A stretch of DNA of 25,868 nucleotides, taken from Anaerorudis sp964444915. Its GTDB lineage: Bacteria; Bacteroidota; Bacteroidia; Bacteroidales; Dysgonomonadaceae. The position numbers were made by a program, and so were the translations under genes. Under the pieces are notes generated by a model that was not told the origin of the DNA, did not search any database, and was given only the letters and a program-made list of their open reading frames with translations. Of this stretch, positions 1 through 9,005 are shown in pieces (the first letter of the stretch is position 1; each line of letters starts with the position of its first letter). The DNA lies in assembly GCA_964444915.1 (NCBI GenBank), contig CAYUIY010000023.1, positions 1 through 25,868 of the forward strand. The letters are read 5' to 3'.

Positions 1-85
1 AAAGCATGGTAAATCCCCTAAAAAAATCGAGCGACACCAAACGCCCTCCCTCTCTTTCCTGATGATTATTTTTTGTTTGATTCAT
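1..85 (-). CDS. N-terminus of a COG4299 (HGSNAT/DUF5009-like) membrane acyltransferase, cut by window edge
   Basis: The reverse complement from 85 to the left edge is an open frame of 28 codons with an ATG start. After a short polar lead (MNQTKNNHQEREGG) it reads RLVSLDFFRGFTML. The R-L-x-S-L-D-x-x-R-G-F/M pattern leading into a first membrane helix is the usual opening of COG4299 proteins, relatives of heparan-alpha-glucosaminide N-acetyltransferase. These multi-pass inner-membrane proteins are thought to move acetyl groups onto sugars. The gene is co-directional with the GH110 gene upstream (about 195 bp gap), so it could be the last visible member of the PUL. Only the N-terminus is seen, so family assignment rests on one motif; other acyltransferase families with a similar start are possible. 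Confidence 0.6.
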   Translation of the reverse strand, partial: MNQTKNNHQEREGGRLVSLDFFRGFTML

Positions 86-114
86 AACCGGATTAAACTA
101 AATTTGTAGCGAAT

Positions 115-264
115 CTATTGATAGTTCATTGCTTGATTATCAATCGAAAGAATTATGGCTCTTAATGTTTTAACAAGCTGCCGTATATCAGGCAAATAAA
201 TTCTATGATGCATGGAGGGAATAAAATGGATCTTCTTTCCACTCAACTGTCTTTTGTCTTTCAT
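115..264 (-). CDS. Possible 49-residue ORF of unknown nature between GH110 and the acyltransferase
   Basis: A complete minus-strand frame with ATG at 264 and TAG at 117-115 fills most of the gap between the GH110 stop and the acyltransferase start. The product would be basic (early KDKRQ, GKK, HHR) with a leucine/isoleucine-rich second half and no signal peptide or membrane helix. I do not recognise it. It could be a chance frame, a small PUL-linked protein or a remnant of a larger gene. Its only support is position, direction and completeness. Confidence 0.18.
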   Translation of the reverse strand: MKDKRQLSGKKIHFIPSMHHRIYLPDIRQLVKTLRAIILSIDNQAMNYQ

Positions 265-280
265 ATCAATTAAGTTCTTA

Positions 281-2131
281 TCAGGGAACAAATATCACAC
301 TGCCTTCTTCTGAAAACTCAACTCTGATATCTTTTTTACTGTCAAACTCCCAACCAAAATGATTTTGTTCAATTAACACATTCTGTACTCGTTCAAAAAA
401 GAAAGGATAAGCGTTCCAATGAAAAGGTAAAAAATCATCGTTACAAATCACCTCATTTTCTTTGAATATGAGCCCATCGGTCGACTTAGCATATAATACT
501 GGTCGGTCAAACATCTCAAAAACATTGTTCTCAATTACAATACCGGAATGAAAAAACTGCTGTTGAACCTCCAAGTTCGGAATCTCTGGATAAATCGATA
601 TCACTGCATTGGTAAACTGGTAATTGGCAGTAAGCGAATTCACAAAACGATTATTACGGATAATCACCTCACGACAAGCTCCTGATTCATACCATCCGTT
701 ACAGTCGCCACAAAGCAATATGGCTGCGCCATGGGTATGGTCGAATAGATTGTCCTCACATACCACTCGCCGAGGCGTACTAAAGAGGGTTCCTCTTGCT
801 CGATTGTTGCGGATCGTGTTGCCCGAAAAAATCACTTCTGGTGTCCAAGTCAGATTTTCAATCCCAAATTCACCATTTTCTGAAATCGTATCGGGCAATA
901 CATCCGCAAATCTGATTTCAAACTCCTTTGCGCCAAAGTTAGTAGGTTGATCAATTGCCCTAATCTCTGTAATGATGCTAATAAAATTTTCCACCAACTC
1001 CATCTTTTCCGACTCCACAAATTGAACACTATCTCCTGGTTCACCCCACAAGAATCCCCACGTCTGAGGATGCATATAACGTGCCCGCAGAGTCTGATCA
1101 TCTACTCTCGCAGTAACACGCAGATAAGTGCCATGCACATTGATGGCATCATCTGCCATATTCTCATAGAGCCCATTCTGAGACATAATGACTCCCTTGC
1201 AAGCAGAAAAATGCGTGGCATCAGCCTGTGTAGTAAAGAAACGGGGATCATCATCACCCTTGAGGGATACACTGAATCCCTCAAGGGTGATATTTTCTGT
1301 CATCTGCGCAAGTAAACCCATCCCTTCGGCATAATGTACCGTCACGTTTTCTAGTACAATATTTCGACTTTCACTGATAAAGATCCCTGGTGTAGGACGA
1401 GCGCCAGAACGTAGTACAAATCGCTCTTCGGGTGAAGTGTAAAGAATCTGGTTCCACCCTGAAATCTGAAAAGTATCAGATGACAGTTCAACGATCGAAG
1501 TAGGCCGAAAATCCACATCCTGACGGTTATATGCTAAACGTTTTGTAGGACTAAAAGGCATGGCAAAATAAGGTACCAGTTCATATTCTTCACCCAGTAG
1601 TATCAATTGTTCATCGGAGATGCGGTAATTCCCTTTGGGATAGATCTCTGCAATGATCTGATCTTGATCCCTATCCACATCCAGTATGCGAAGTTGACGC
1701 AGTGCTGGTACCTCAAAATCGACAGAAAAATTCTTTAGGATCACATTGCTGCTGTTCAATAATGCCATGGGAATCATCCTTCCATGAAATATTAGTTCTG
1801 ATCCATTACCGTCAATTGTTATATTCTGTATATTTTCCAACGCAAACCCTACTTTCTTGGGGTTGACCTGATCATGGTTGGAAATATAATATTCTCTTTC
1901 AAAAGCACCTTCTTCATAAAAATCATATCGTCCCTTTGGAAATGTAATAGTTAGGTGAGCTGTATCACTACGCAATTGTAAAAAACTGACTAGAGCGTTT
2001 ACTGCGGTTGAAGAGTTTTCTCTACTGTCGGGCATTATTCCAAAGTCCGTGAATAAAAGCTCTTGTGGAGAATAGCTATAACCAGTCAACAACAAGAATA
2101 ATATACAAATAATAAAAAATTGTTTATTCAT
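281..2131 (-). CDS. GH110 family alpha-1,3-galactosidase (right-handed beta-helix), secreted
   Basis: A 616-residue exo-glycosidase expected to remove terminal alpha-1,3-linked galactose, as in linear alpha-Gal epitopes or, for some family members, blood-group-B branches. Residues 1-20 form a signal peptide without a lipobox Cys, so it is probably periplasmic. The body resembles Bacteroides GH110 enzymes: YYISNHDQVNPKKVGFALEN near 81-100, FHGRMIPMALLNSSNVILKNFSVDFE near 115-140 in two separable blocks, and repeated short beta-helix rungs. Asp304 (TQADATHF) and the pair Asp327/Asp328 (ENMADDAINVHG) match the conserved acidic residues proposed as catalytic in GH110. It lies downstream of the SusC/SusD/lipoprotein genes and is the only glycosidase seen in the locus. 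Subfamily (A versus B, i.e. branched-only versus both substrates) cannot be decided by eye. Confidence 0.9.
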   Translation of the reverse strand: MNKQFFIICILFLLLTGYSYSPQELLFTDFGIMPDSRENSSTAVNALVSFLQLRSDTAHLTITFPKGRYDFYEEGAFEREYYISNHDQVNPKKVGFALENIQNITIDGNGSELIFHGRMIPMALLNSSNVILKNFSVDFEVPALRQLRILDVDRDQDQIIAEIYPKGNYRISDEQLILLGEEYELVPYFAMPFSPTKRLAYNRQDVDFRPTSIVELSSDTFQISGWNQILYTSPEERFVLRSGARPTPGIFISESRNIVLENVTVHYAEGMGLLAQMTENITLEGFSVSLKGDDDPRFFTTQADATHFSACKGVIMSQNGLYENMADDAINVHGTYLRVTARVDDQTLRARYMHPQTWGFLWGEPGDSVQFVESEKMELVENFISIITEIRAIDQPTNFGAKEFEIRFADVLPDTISENGEFGIENLTWTPEVIFSGNTIRNNRARGTLFSTPRRVVCEDNLFDHTHGAAILLCGDCNGWYESGACREVIIRNNRFVNSLTANYQFTNAVISIYPEIPNLEVQQQFFHSGIVIENNVFEMFDRPVLYAKSTDGLIFKENEVICNDDFLPFHWNAYPFFFERVQNVLIEQNHFGWEFDSKKDIRVEFSEEGSVIFVP

Positions 2132-2160
2132 TATCTTATCTAATCATTTTAATAATCCAG

Positions 2161-2193
2161 GAATGAGGCTGTTTAATAGAAACAACCTCATTC
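2161..2193 (-). promoter_or_regulatory. Intercistronic stem-loop between the small lipoprotein gene and GH110
   Basis: Arms GAATGAGG (2161-2168) and CCTCATTC (2186-2193) are perfectly complementary. They continue, after one mismatched pair, into TGTTT (2170-2174) and AAACA (2180-2184) around a 5-nt loop. The hairpin starts 25 nt after the lipoprotein stop and ends 29 nt before the GH110 ATG in the transcribed direction. No U-run follows immediately, so it looks more like an mRNA-stability or processing hairpin than a strong terminator. Confidence 0.6.
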
Positions 2194-2218
2194 TAATTTG
2201 GCAATAAAGGTAATCAAT

Positions 2219-2686
2219 TTACTTATCAAAAGACTCAATTATCAGACTCCACGTTTTCTTTGTCTTCTGATCTGCAGCTATCACCTCATAGTGCATGGTT
2301 TGCTGACTGAAATCACCTGGTATCCCAAGCACTGGGGCATTTCCCAAGGGTTTGATAGATGCAGCAGTGGAGATTGAAGCATAACCCACAATATTGTCAA
2401 TCATAACATTATTCCTTACAGTTTCGGTAAATCTTTGTGCATCTGCAGGAGGAACAATAATCTTGCACCTAACTTCCTGCTTGTCACCGTTTATTGATAA
2501 CTCAGTATTGAGGGGTTTTACACGCAACACGTCGCTTATACCTTCTTTTTCTGCCCATCTATATTCAAACTTAAAATTAGTTATCTCAGCCTCTTCATAT
2601 ACTGGCAAATCCTCAAGGCCAGCGGTTAAACACGAGCTCAAGATGAACAAGATAAAAAGGGTGGTAGATATTTTTATTGTTTTCAT
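2219..2686 (-). CDS. Small PUL lipoprotein in the SusE position (DUF5018-like)
   Basis: A 155-residue protein with a type II signal peptide; the lipobox FILSSC puts the lipidated Cys at 19. The mature part has an early E-A-E-I-T-N-F-K-F-E-Y strand and a C-terminal Y-E-V-I-A-A-D-Q-K-T-K-K-T-W-S-L-I-I stretch. This resembles the strand pattern of DUF5018-type Ig-like domains common in Bacteroidetes PUL lipoproteins. It lies 40 bp downstream of susD-like, where SusE/SusF-type glycan-binding surface proteins are encoded, but is much shorter than those. A role as accessory surface glycan-binding or SusCD-associated lipoprotein is inferred from position; direct sequence support for the domain is modest. 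Confidence 0.8.
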   Translation of the reverse strand: MKTIKISTTLFILFILSSCLTAGLEDLPVYEEAEITNFKFEYRWAEKEGISDVLRVKPLNTELSINGDKQEVRCKIIVPPADAQRFTETVRNNVMIDNIVGYASISTAASIKPLGNAPVLGIPGDFSQQTMHYEVIAADQKTKKTWSLIIESFDK

Positions 2687-2726
2687 AATTATCTATTTTT
2701 TTTAATTGAATTCTATATATATAAAA

Positions 2727-4451
2727 TTATTCCCAACCAGGATTTTGTTTTAAATTCGGATTTTCTATGACTTCGCTGCGGGGTACTGGCAACAAATATC
2801 GCTTAGTAGTAAACCGACGCGAATTCGCTCCTGTAACAGCTGGAACAGGGATAATTTCAAAGCTCTTTCCATCTTCAGCAATGGAAATAGCAGTTGGTAT
2901 ACTATTCAACTCTGGAATTACTGGCAATGATTCCTCTTTGCCCCATCGAAGTAGCGACCAATAACGATCATTCTCTTGGAGTAAATCCGCTCTTCTTTCA
3001 ATTTTATACGAATTCCACACTTCCTGAAGCGAAAGAGATGAATCAAGCGGAGGCAATTCACCATGTATAGTTCTTGTCTTGTTAATAAATTCTACAGCTA
3101 TCGCCTTTCCGCTTTCCCCATACATTCTCAATTGCAGTTCGGCATAATTGAGGTAAGATCGTCCAAGTCGAAGTATTACATAATGATAATTTGTTGGTAC
3201 ATTGTAATATAGCCAATTATCTTCATAAATTCCTTTACGAAATAAATAACCGCTTTTGGTCATGTGACGATCCTGTTGTACGTTGGAAAGATAGTGGGTA
3301 TTCCCTCCAAGACGAGTGGTAACAAGTGAAGTGAAAAACATAGAACTGTCACATACAATATTTGCATAAAAGCGGCTGTCCCTATGGCGATAAATCGCAT
3401 CATACACACTGCTCTCACCAGGTATAAACGAGTCATAATAGGAAGTCTCATTCCACATCTTGGCCTTACCATCAATGTCTTTTACAAGATAGGCATCTGT
3501 TACCTCCTGTGAAGGTGTCTTCTCAAGCCACCCTTCGAATGGCTTATCCAGCGGCCACCTTTCGAGCACTCCTTCTTTTGCTTTATCCCCCCCCATATTG
3601 GGTACTAAGTTTTGCATCCATGTGTCAGCCATTACAGTATTTGCTTCCAGACGGTACTGCGCCAAAATAATCTCGGGAGAATTGTTCCCACCTGAAAATG
3701 TATTGAACATTCCCTGATAGTCTGAATCCAATGTATAGACATCCAAAGCAAAAAGATCTTCACTCGCTTTGATTCCCTGCTGATAGTAATTATCCTTATC
3801 GTCATTGTTGCTAAGATAAGCTGCTCCATGCAATGCGACCTCCGCTTTTAGAGCAAGAGCTGCTCCTTTGCTGATACGCCCTCTTTCTACAATTACCGGC
3901 AGTCTTTTGGCTGCTTCATCTAGATCCTTGAGTATAAAATCGTACATCTTTTTTATGTTTTCTGCACGTGGCAACTCAAGATCATCTTCAGGTGTCAGCA
4001 CTCTATCTACAATCATTAAAGGACCGAACTTACGAGCAGCAGCAAAATATGCCGTAGCTCTTAAAAAATAAGCCTCTCCAGCCATCAATTGCTTATCCTG
4101 CTCTGGAAAATTAGATTCACCCACTTTCTGCAATATCATATTACATTTTCTGATATCACCATAAATATTCCAGCCAAAATTGGTCTCATTGGTGAAATTC
4201 TCCTGAACCAAATTACAGTCGAATGACTGTGAAGGATTCAGCACCATATTGTCTGACCATGCATCATCCTGAATCAACCAGCCCAATATTCCATAGGCAT
4301 CATTGACAAAATACTGGGCTGTAACAGGATCAGCCCAAACTAGATCACCAGGAAACTTATCTAGTGGCCTTGTATTAAGGGCATCCTCGCATGCCGAAAA
4401 CATGATAAGAAAGAGAACAATAATAAGTTGATTGATATAATTATTTTTCAT
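2727..4451 (-). CDS. SusD/RagB-family outer-membrane glycan-binding lipoprotein
   Basis: A 574-residue lipoprotein (lipobox FSAC, Cys21, followed by EDALNTRPLDKF) that should cap the SusC barrel and deliver oligosaccharides to it. Typical SusD/RagB features are the N-terminal L-x-x-x-P-x-D-x-F segment and the TPR-like helix GEAYFLRATAYFAAARKFG, around residues 125-143. Later come the Y-x-x-x-R-L-x-R-S-Y-L-N-Y-A-E-L-Q-L-R-M helix, ERRADLLQENDRYWSLLRWGK, and the C-terminal K-R-Y-L-L-P-V-P-R-S-E-V-x-x-N-P-x-L-x-Q-N-P-G-W motif. The gene begins 17 bp after the susC-like stop, so the pair is co-transcribed. Ligand specificity is not readable from the sequence, but the GH110 partner suggests alpha-galactosyl glycans. 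Confidence 0.95.
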   Translation of the reverse strand: MKNNYINQLIIVLFLIMFSACEDALNTRPLDKFPGDLVWADPVTAQYFVNDAYGILGWLIQDDAWSDNMVLNPSQSFDCNLVQENFTNETNFGWNIYGDIRKCNMILQKVGESNFPEQDKQLMAGEAYFLRATAYFAAARKFGPLMIVDRVLTPEDDLELPRAENIKKMYDFILKDLDEAAKRLPVIVERGRISKGAALALKAEVALHGAAYLSNNDDKDNYYQQGIKASEDLFALDVYTLDSDYQGMFNTFSGGNNSPEIILAQYRLEANTVMADTWMQNLVPNMGGDKAKEGVLERWPLDKPFEGWLEKTPSQEVTDAYLVKDIDGKAKMWNETSYYDSFIPGESSVYDAIYRHRDSRFYANIVCDSSMFFTSLVTTRLGGNTHYLSNVQQDRHMTKSGYLFRKGIYEDNWLYYNVPTNYHYVILRLGRSYLNYAELQLRMYGESGKAIAVEFINKTRTIHGELPPLDSSLSLQEVWNSYKIERRADLLQENDRYWSLLRWGKEESLPVIPELNSIPTAISIAEDGKSFEIIPVPAVTGANSRRFTTKRYLLPVPRSEVIENPNLKQNPGWE

Positions 4452-4468
4452 AATCTTTAATATTATAT

Positions 4469-7400
4469 TTAGAATGCAACATTTAAAATAAATGAATAGG
4501 ACTTCTGTGTAGGATATGCATACCCTTCATTAGATGATAATTCTGGATCAAAATATTGATTTACCCTTGAAAATGTAATAGGATTTGTAGCCGCTATCGA
4601 CACTTTTACAGATGATATTCCCTTAGTGTTGACAAGAAATTTCTTGAAGTCATAACCGAACTGGAGCGACTTCACTCTGAGATATGCCGCATTCTTATAC
4701 CAAAAATCAGCAGAAACAGTATAATTCTGACCTGCATTCAAATTCTGATAAGTAGATAACCGTGGAAAGGCGGCATCTCTATTATCAGGTCTCCAATAGT
4801 CTAGTTGAAAATCATAAGTAAGATACTCAGTGTTGGATGCCCTCATAAAGCCTGCCAATTCCTTGTAGCGGGTACCGGTTCCCTGAAGTAGTCCGTTAAG
4901 AAAGAAATTCCTGTATTCAAGATTAAAATCAAAGCCATACGAAAAAGAGGGAAATGTAGGTTTCCCTATCCGCTGAAAATCTTCACTATCAATTTTCCCG
5001 TCACCATTCAGATCTGCAAAATGGAGATCTCCAGGTTTAAGCTCATTGGCACTTTCCCGTCTTGGACTATTGATAATATCCTCTATTGATTGATAAAGAC
5101 CGTATGTTTTATATGCTGATCCGTAATAGTTTTTCACATGAGTAATGCGTGTATTAGGATTCATCAATGCTGAAAGCTGTTCATCTTCTTTCTTCTCCCA
5201 TAACTCATCATAACTGGTAAAATTAAGACCTAAATCATACGAAAAACCATTTATTTCATCTTTCCAACGTATATTCGCTTCATAACCCGCCCTGCGGTGA
5301 GCACTTTCACTCTTTACATAAGGCAAGCTTTTTCCCAACGGTGTAGTATACCGGTTTTGCGGAGCCATCAGGTATCCTTTCGTACGATAGAAATAATAAT
5401 CAAATGATGCATAAAGACGATCATTGAGAAATGACATATCAAATCCAATGTCAAATACCTGACGAGTATACCAGCTCAAGTCATCCGATACAAGAGGACC
5501 TTCTCGAAAACCAGGTGTAAACTCACCGTCAATTACAGTTGACTGAGAAATAAGATCGTAAACAGGAAGATAACCAAAACGCACACCGCTTTCTAGACCC
5601 ACGACACCATATGAACTGCGAATTTTGAAAAAGTTTATAATGTTGTCTTCTCTTAATTTTTCCATAAACGGTTCTTCAGATACAACCCAACCAACAGCTC
5701 CTGATGGGAAAAAACCAGTTCTCTTTCCCTTCGGGAAGTTGTCTGACACATCTATTCTAAAATTACCTTCAAACAAATAGCGCCTGTTCCAGTCATATTT
5801 TACACGCCCTACATACCCCAAGCGGGCACTTTCTGATGCCGAACCTTCATTTTTTTGAGTAGATGCATCACCTGCAAAAAGCTGATCAAACTGTGAAGAA
5901 ATATAACGTTCCCTTTGTGCCCAAAAATTCTCATCATATGACCGATAAAAATTGTAAACCGTCTGCAATTCAAAATTGTGTAAATTAATACTCTTTTTAT
6001 ATATAGCATTCACATCGAACGAAATCTCGTTGCTTCTTGAATTTGCCATTCTTAGAAAATTACTGGTATATGGCACTACCTGTCCATCAGGCTGATACTG
6101 AGGGGCTTTAGATTGAAATATCTTTTGATTCCAATCTCCATACCTTACATTTCCTATTACACCCAACCGAAGTCCTTCAACAGCAGCCACATCCCAATTG
6201 GCATAAAGCTGGGTGTTGATATATTTGTCGTTCTGACGGTCGTAACCCGCTCTCTTATCCAAAATCACAAGTGGATGAACAGAGATAGAAGTATATGTGC
6301 CATCAGGATTGAATGCCGCATAGTTGGGTTTGACATTCATCAACTGACTCCAGACTGTATAGTTCCCCCAAACTGTGGGATTTCTTTTTTCGCGAGCCGC
6401 ATCAATGTTTACACCTATTTCAAGTCCAATTTCCTGAAAAGTGGTAGAAACATTGCTGCGGAGATTATATCGATCGAACCGGTTGTTGTGTTTCTCTTTA
6501 AAAATAGGATCTTGTTTTAGATATCCCACCGCCGTATAAATATTGATACCATTGGGACTTACACCTGAAAACGACAAGTTATGCCTAGTCCCCATTCCAT
6601 AATCATCAAGCGCTAATCCCATCCAATCAGTGTTAGATGTGATCTTGCCATAAGGATCCGATCCGCTCCGAATTTTTTCAATATCCTCTTGAGAATAGGG
6701 CAACGGTGTACGCCCATCATATTCAGCAGCCTGGTTTACAGCAAGCACATAATCCAAAGCGCCTATTTTCTTCGGTAAAACGGTGGGTCTGCTAAAATCG
6801 ATTCCCCCTGTATACTGAATAGTCAATTTCTCCATCTTCCCTTTTTTAGTCTGTACCAACACAATACCATCACCTGCACGCGATCCATAAACAGCTGTGG
6901 CACTTGCATCTTTCAAAACACTCATCTTTTCAATGTCTGATGCATTTAGTGAGTTAAAATCATACTCACTTCTTACTACCCCATCGATTACATAGAGAGG
7001 AGTGCCTCCTCCACGTATAGATAGTCGGGGTTTTGCTCCTGGTTCCCCTCCTGAAGGTTCAATAATCAATCCTGGTGTTCTTCCCTGTAGTGCTAACGCC
7101 GTGTTGCTGAACGGAAGATCTTCGATCTTATCTGTCTTTAGAGAACTTATTGCTCCTACTGCCATTCTAGTCGATGTGGTACCATATCCTACAACAACCA
7201 CTTCATCAAGCAATTTGGTATCGCTCCGCATCACTACATTAATGATACTCCTTTCATTGACTGAAATAATTTGTGTTTCCATACCTACAAACGAAAAAAC
7301 GAGGGTGGCATCCGAAGGAACATCGCTTAATGAGTAGTTGCCATCTGCATCGGTTATTGTTCCCTGAGTGGTACCTTTAATCATCACAGTGGTTCCGGGT

Positions 7401-7852
7401 AATGGTTGACCGTCCTGATCCGTTACTTTACCTGTAACAGTAAGTTGCTGCTGCGTAGTTTGTTGAGAATTGCTCCGGATCCCGCTACGGCTCAAAGCAA
7501 TTTGCCGATCTTCAATCTTGTAGCTGATTCCCGAATCTTTGAAAAGATCGTCCAAGATTTTGGCTACCGACTGATTCTTGCATTTAATGCTTTTCTTTTG
7601 ATGCAAATCAACTATTGTTGCATCATACATAAAACGAAACTCCGTCTGCTCTTCGATAATTTCCAGAATTTCTTGAATGGGTCGATTTTCTATATTCAGG
7701 CTTAACCTCGTATCCTGCGCGTAACTATCCGACGCCAGTGCCTGAGTAATGCAAATCATTGCAAAAAACAACCCGGCTCTCATGGCCTTACATAATTTCG
7801 ATTTCCGAATTTTTTGCAAACCGGAAACAATTGCATAATAACTATTTTCCAT
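4469..7852 (-). CDS. SusC/RagA-type TonB-dependent glycan transporter with N-terminal STN signalling domain
   Basis: A 1127-residue outer-membrane porin that imports oligosaccharides with TonB energy. Order of parts: long basic N-terminus plus signal peptide (1-45, cleavage near DSYAQ), STN domain (about 48-122), carboxypeptidase-regulatory-like beta-sandwich (about 137-208), TonB-box-like DEVVVVGYG (216-224), plug domain (about 216-335 with LYVIDGV and SVLKDASATAVYGSRA), then the beta-barrel ending in an aromatic strand (SYSFILNVAF). A DLNGDGKIDSEDF loop near the C-terminus looks Ca-binding. The STN domain is the part that, in FecA-like systems, contacts a FecR-type anti-sigma; the two genes upstream encode just such a pair. 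A downstream start at Met24 is possible and would still leave a full signal peptide. Confidence 0.96.
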   Translation of the reverse strand: MENSYYAIVSGLQKIRKSKLCKAMRAGLFFAMICITQALASDSYAQDTRLSLNIENRPIQEILEIIEEQTEFRFMYDATIVDLHQKKSIKCKNQSVAKILDDLFKDSGISYKIEDRQIALSRSGIRSNSQQTTQQQLTVTGKVTDQDGQPLPGTTVMIKGTTQGTITDADGNYSLSDVPSDATLVFSFVGMETQIISVNERSIINVVMRSDTKLLDEVVVVGYGTTSTRMAVGAISSLKTDKIEDLPFSNTALALQGRTPGLIIEPSGGEPGAKPRLSIRGGGTPLYVIDGVVRSEYDFNSLNASDIEKMSVLKDASATAVYGSRAGDGIVLVQTKKGKMEKLTIQYTGGIDFSRPTVLPKKIGALDYVLAVNQAAEYDGRTPLPYSQEDIEKIRSGSDPYGKITSNTDWMGLALDDYGMGTRHNLSFSGVSPNGINIYTAVGYLKQDPIFKEKHNNRFDRYNLRSNVSTTFQEIGLEIGVNIDAAREKRNPTVWGNYTVWSQLMNVKPNYAAFNPDGTYTSISVHPLVILDKRAGYDRQNDKYINTQLYANWDVAAVEGLRLGVIGNVRYGDWNQKIFQSKAPQYQPDGQVVPYTSNFLRMANSRSNEISFDVNAIYKKSINLHNFELQTVYNFYRSYDENFWAQRERYISSQFDQLFAGDASTQKNEGSASESARLGYVGRVKYDWNRRYLFEGNFRIDVSDNFPKGKRTGFFPSGAVGWVVSEEPFMEKLREDNIINFFKIRSSYGVVGLESGVRFGYLPVYDLISQSTVIDGEFTPGFREGPLVSDDLSWYTRQVFDIGFDMSFLNDRLYASFDYYFYRTKGYLMAPQNRYTTPLGKSLPYVKSESAHRRAGYEANIRWKDEINGFSYDLGLNFTSYDELWEKKEDEQLSALMNPNTRITHVKNYYGSAYKTYGLYQSIEDIINSPRRESANELKPGDLHFADLNGDGKIDSEDFQRIGKPTFPSFSYGFDFNLEYRNFFLNGLLQGTGTRYKELAGFMRASNTEYLTYDFQLDYWRPDNRDAAFPRLSTYQNLNAGQNYTVSADFWYKNAAYLRVKSLQFGYDFKKFLVNTKGISSVKVSIAATNPITFSRVNQYFDPELSSNEGYAYPTQKSYSFILNVAF

Positions 7853-7922
7853 TTGTTGTTTTAAAATTTGAGTTAATAATTCGACTAAATATTGTAATTG
7901 GCAGTTTTTAGAAATAAATGGT

Positions 7923-7944
7923 AAACAAATTCAATGATTTGTTT
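7923..7944 (-). promoter_or_regulatory. Inverted repeat in the susC leader
   Basis: AAACAAAT (7923-7930) and ATTTGTTT (7937-7944) are perfect complements around a 6-nt loop. They sit in the 142-bp gap between the anti-sigma stop and the susC-like start, about 70 bp upstream of the ATG. The stem is A/T-rich, so as RNA it is weak; as DNA it could be an operator. This gap is also where a sigma-dependent susC promoter would be expected, but I see no motif I can assign to it. Confidence 0.3.
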
Positions 7945-7994
7945 TCTAGAATACACTCTTTTTCATAGACAAACAGTTTTTAGGGTTTTACATG

Positions 7995-9005
7995 TTATTT
8001 TTTTGAAATGATGACTTTGGGAAGCGATGCCGAATCGGAATTATGATTAATCTGACATTTCACCGGGCAAGAATATTCAATAAGCCTGAATATCTGTTCA
8101 TAACTTTCGTTTTGAATGGTTCCCGTAAAAATAGATTCATATACCGTTTCATCCGTTACTTCAATATCGATATTATACCACCTTTCCAACTTTTCGAAAA
8201 CCGTTTTTATCGGTTCGTTTTTAAATACCAAAAGCCCGTCTTTCCACGAAGCATATTGTGAAACATCAAATTCATCTACGTGAATGGTATTTTGCGTCAA
8301 GTCATAAGCAGCTATTTGACCCGGTTTTAGGGTATAGTTGACCGATTCGATCCGGCTGTGGGACAATGCCACTTTGCCCGATTCGAGCGCTACACAGACT
8401 TTTCCCGTTTCGGGATACGCATTAACATCAAATTCCGTTCCCAATACCGACACCACGACATCGTTACAATGAACGTCGAATGGCAATTTCTCGTTGTGCA
8501 CAACCTTAAAAAAAGCTTCGCCATTCAATACAACTTCTCTCCGATGTTTAGAAAAATTATGACGGTATGTGAGCGTGGTTCCCGAATTCAGCCAAACAAT
8601 CGAGCTGTCGGGCAAGATAACCTGTGAGCGCTGGCCGTTTTGGGTAATTACGGTAACTACTCTGTTATTAAAAGCTGCCTTATCAATGTTCTTTTTATGA
8701 GAAAAGAAGAAAACCGACCCCAACACCAGGATCAGCACGGCTGCATAAGGCAACAACCGGTTAAAAGCGCGTTTGATTTTAAGCGATTTCCTGTGTCGGA
8801 TACCTTTACGAATGTGTTCAAGCATCTTTTCGGAATCCACGGGAATATCTTCATCAACATCGCCCGAAAGGCGGTTATCGTCAAACAACCGACCCATTTC
8901 GGCATGCCCTTTTTCGCTGTTTAGCCATAGGAACAAGTTTTTTAGATCATTTTCCGAATACGAACCGGAAAAAAATCGATGCATTGTTTCTTTGAAATGA
9001 TTCAT
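7995..9005 (-). CDS. FecR-family anti-sigma factor of the PUL
   Basis: A 336-residue inner-membrane regulator that should hold the adjacent ECF sigma factor inactive until the SusC STN domain signals. It has a cytoplasmic N-terminal helical part (1-80, sigma-binding), one membrane helix (about 85-103, YAAVLILVLGSVFFF), and a periplasmic FecR domain (about 115-215). The FecR domain carries the hallmark TQNGQRSQVILPDSSIVWLN and the VVLNGEAFFKV stretch. A C-terminal DUF4974-like domain follows (about 250-330, FKNEPIKTVFEKLERWYNIDIE). Length and layout are standard for Bacteroidetes PUL anti-sigmas. It sits between the sigma factor gene (281 bp gap) and susC (142 bp gap). Confidence 0.95.
   Translation of the reverse strand: MNHFKETMHRFFSGSYSENDLKNLFLWLNSEKGHAEMGRLFDDNRLSGDVDEDIPVDSEKMLEHIRKGIRHRKSLKIKRAFNRLLPYAAVLILVLGSVFFFSHKKNIDKAAFNNRVVTVITQNGQRSQVILPDSSIVWLNSGTTLTYRHNFSKHRREVVLNGEAFFKVVHNEKLPFDVHCNDVVVSVLGTEFDVNAYPETGKVCVALESGKVALSHSRIESVNYTLKPGQIAAYDLTQNTIHVDEFDVSQYASWKDGLLVFKNEPIKTVFEKLERWYNIDIEVTDETVYESIFTGTIQNESYEQIFRLIEYSCPVKCQINHNSDSASLPKVIISKK

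Noticed and set aside
624..950. Plus-strand frame within the GH110 gene
   Set aside because: Antisense shadow; the minus-strand frame has a signal peptide and the GH110 aspartates.
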